From Burkholderiales bacterium RIFCSPHIGHO2_12_FULL_61_11 (GTDB lineage: Bacteria > Pseudomonadota > Gammaproteobacteria > Burkholderiales > Burkholderiaceae_C): DNA of 5,956 nucleotides. Below the pieces are notes generated by a model. The model searched no databases. It was given only the letters and a program-made list of their open reading frames with translations, and was not told where the DNA came from. Below are positions 5,781 through 5,956 of the stretch, in pieces (the stretch's first letter is position 1; every line of letters begins with the position of its first letter). The DNA lies in NCBI GenBank assembly GCA_001770785.1, contig MERZ01000349.1, positions 14,850 through 20,805 of the forward strand, given 5' to 3'. Both the position numbers and the translations under genes were made by a program.

Positions 5781-5809
5781 GCTGCGCCGCCGCTATTCGC
5801 TGGCGCAGC
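5781..5809 (+). other. Intercistronic GC-rich stem-loop
   Basis: GCTGCGCC (5781-5788) and GGCGCAGC (5802-5809) are perfectly complementary and enclose a 13-nt loop, in the 59-bp gap between cupin B and the next start codon. No T-run follows (AAACTAACC), so it is not a classical intrinsic terminator. It could stabilise the 3' end of the upstream message, cause partial termination, or mark a processing site that sets different levels for the genes on either side. Confidence 0.55.
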
Positions 5810-5829
5810 AAACTAACCGGAGTCGTAGC

Positions 5830-5956
5830 ATGTGCGGTGAAATTGAAGACGAGGGTTTTGAGGGCGATTTGTACCAGCGCTTTCTCGTGCATAGCCAAGC
5901 TATGCTTGCACCCGGGCCAATGGAAAGGGATGACCTGAATTCCTACCTGGATAAGC
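5830..5956 (+). CDS. Unrecognised protein, N-terminal 42 codons, runs off the right edge
   Basis: The frame starts at ATG 5830 with CGGAG about 8 nt upstream and stays open to the window end. The visible N-terminus, MCGEIEDEGFEGDLYQRFLV then HSQAMLAPGPMERDDLNSYL, is soluble and acidic, without a signal peptide or membrane segment, so it is unlikely to be the start of a permease. I do not recognise the family. It lies 59 bp after cupin B in the same direction and is probably a member of the same operon, perhaps a cytosolic enzyme, although the hairpin between them may separate expression. Open length and ribosome binding site support a real gene; function is undetermined. Confidence 0.6.
   Translation, partial: MCGEIEDEGFEGDLYQRFLVHSQAMLAPGPMERDDLNSYLDK

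Overview
The window looks like a bacterial chromosome segment from a Gram-negative, moderately GC-rich organism, most likely a betaproteobacterium (Burkholderiales-like). This rests on a GlmU N-terminus, periplasmic binding proteins with Sec signal peptides, and dense operons with AAGGAG-type ribosome binding sites. The taxon is inferred; no rRNA or other marker gene is present.

Layout. (1) At the left edge, on the minus strand, are the first 26 codons of glmU, the bifunctional enzyme that makes UDP-GlcNAc. About 400 bp without a convincing gene lies upstream of it and holds several inverted repeats. (2) From about 3206 down to 483, on the minus strand, is a complete NitT/TauT-type ABC import operon: binding protein, then ATPase, then permease. 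Coupling is tight (7-bp gap, then an ATGA overlap). (3) Positions 3207-3551 form a divergent control region. It contains face-to-face overlapping sigma-70-like promoters and an unrecognised 74-codon minus-strand ORF. (4) From 3552 to the right edge, on the plus strand, is a second operon: an Fbp-like (family 1) periplasmic binding protein, two different small cupin proteins in tandem, a 59-bp gap with a GC-rich hairpin, and the start of an unrecognised acidic protein cut by the window end.

How the genes fit together. The left operon should make a self-sufficient importer for a small organic anion, such as a sulfonate or a related or aromatic acid; the sequence does not fix the substrate. The right operon pairs an uptake-type binding protein, with no transporter partner inside the window, with two cupins. 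One cupin keeps a full cupin metal-ligand set. The other has lost the glutamate ligand and the motif-2 proline. The divergent arrangement suggests, but does not prove, co-regulated uptake and processing of related compounds.

The most unusual part is the binding protein plus complete and degenerate cupin pair. I do not recognise it as a named pathway. All other genes are ordinary members of known families.
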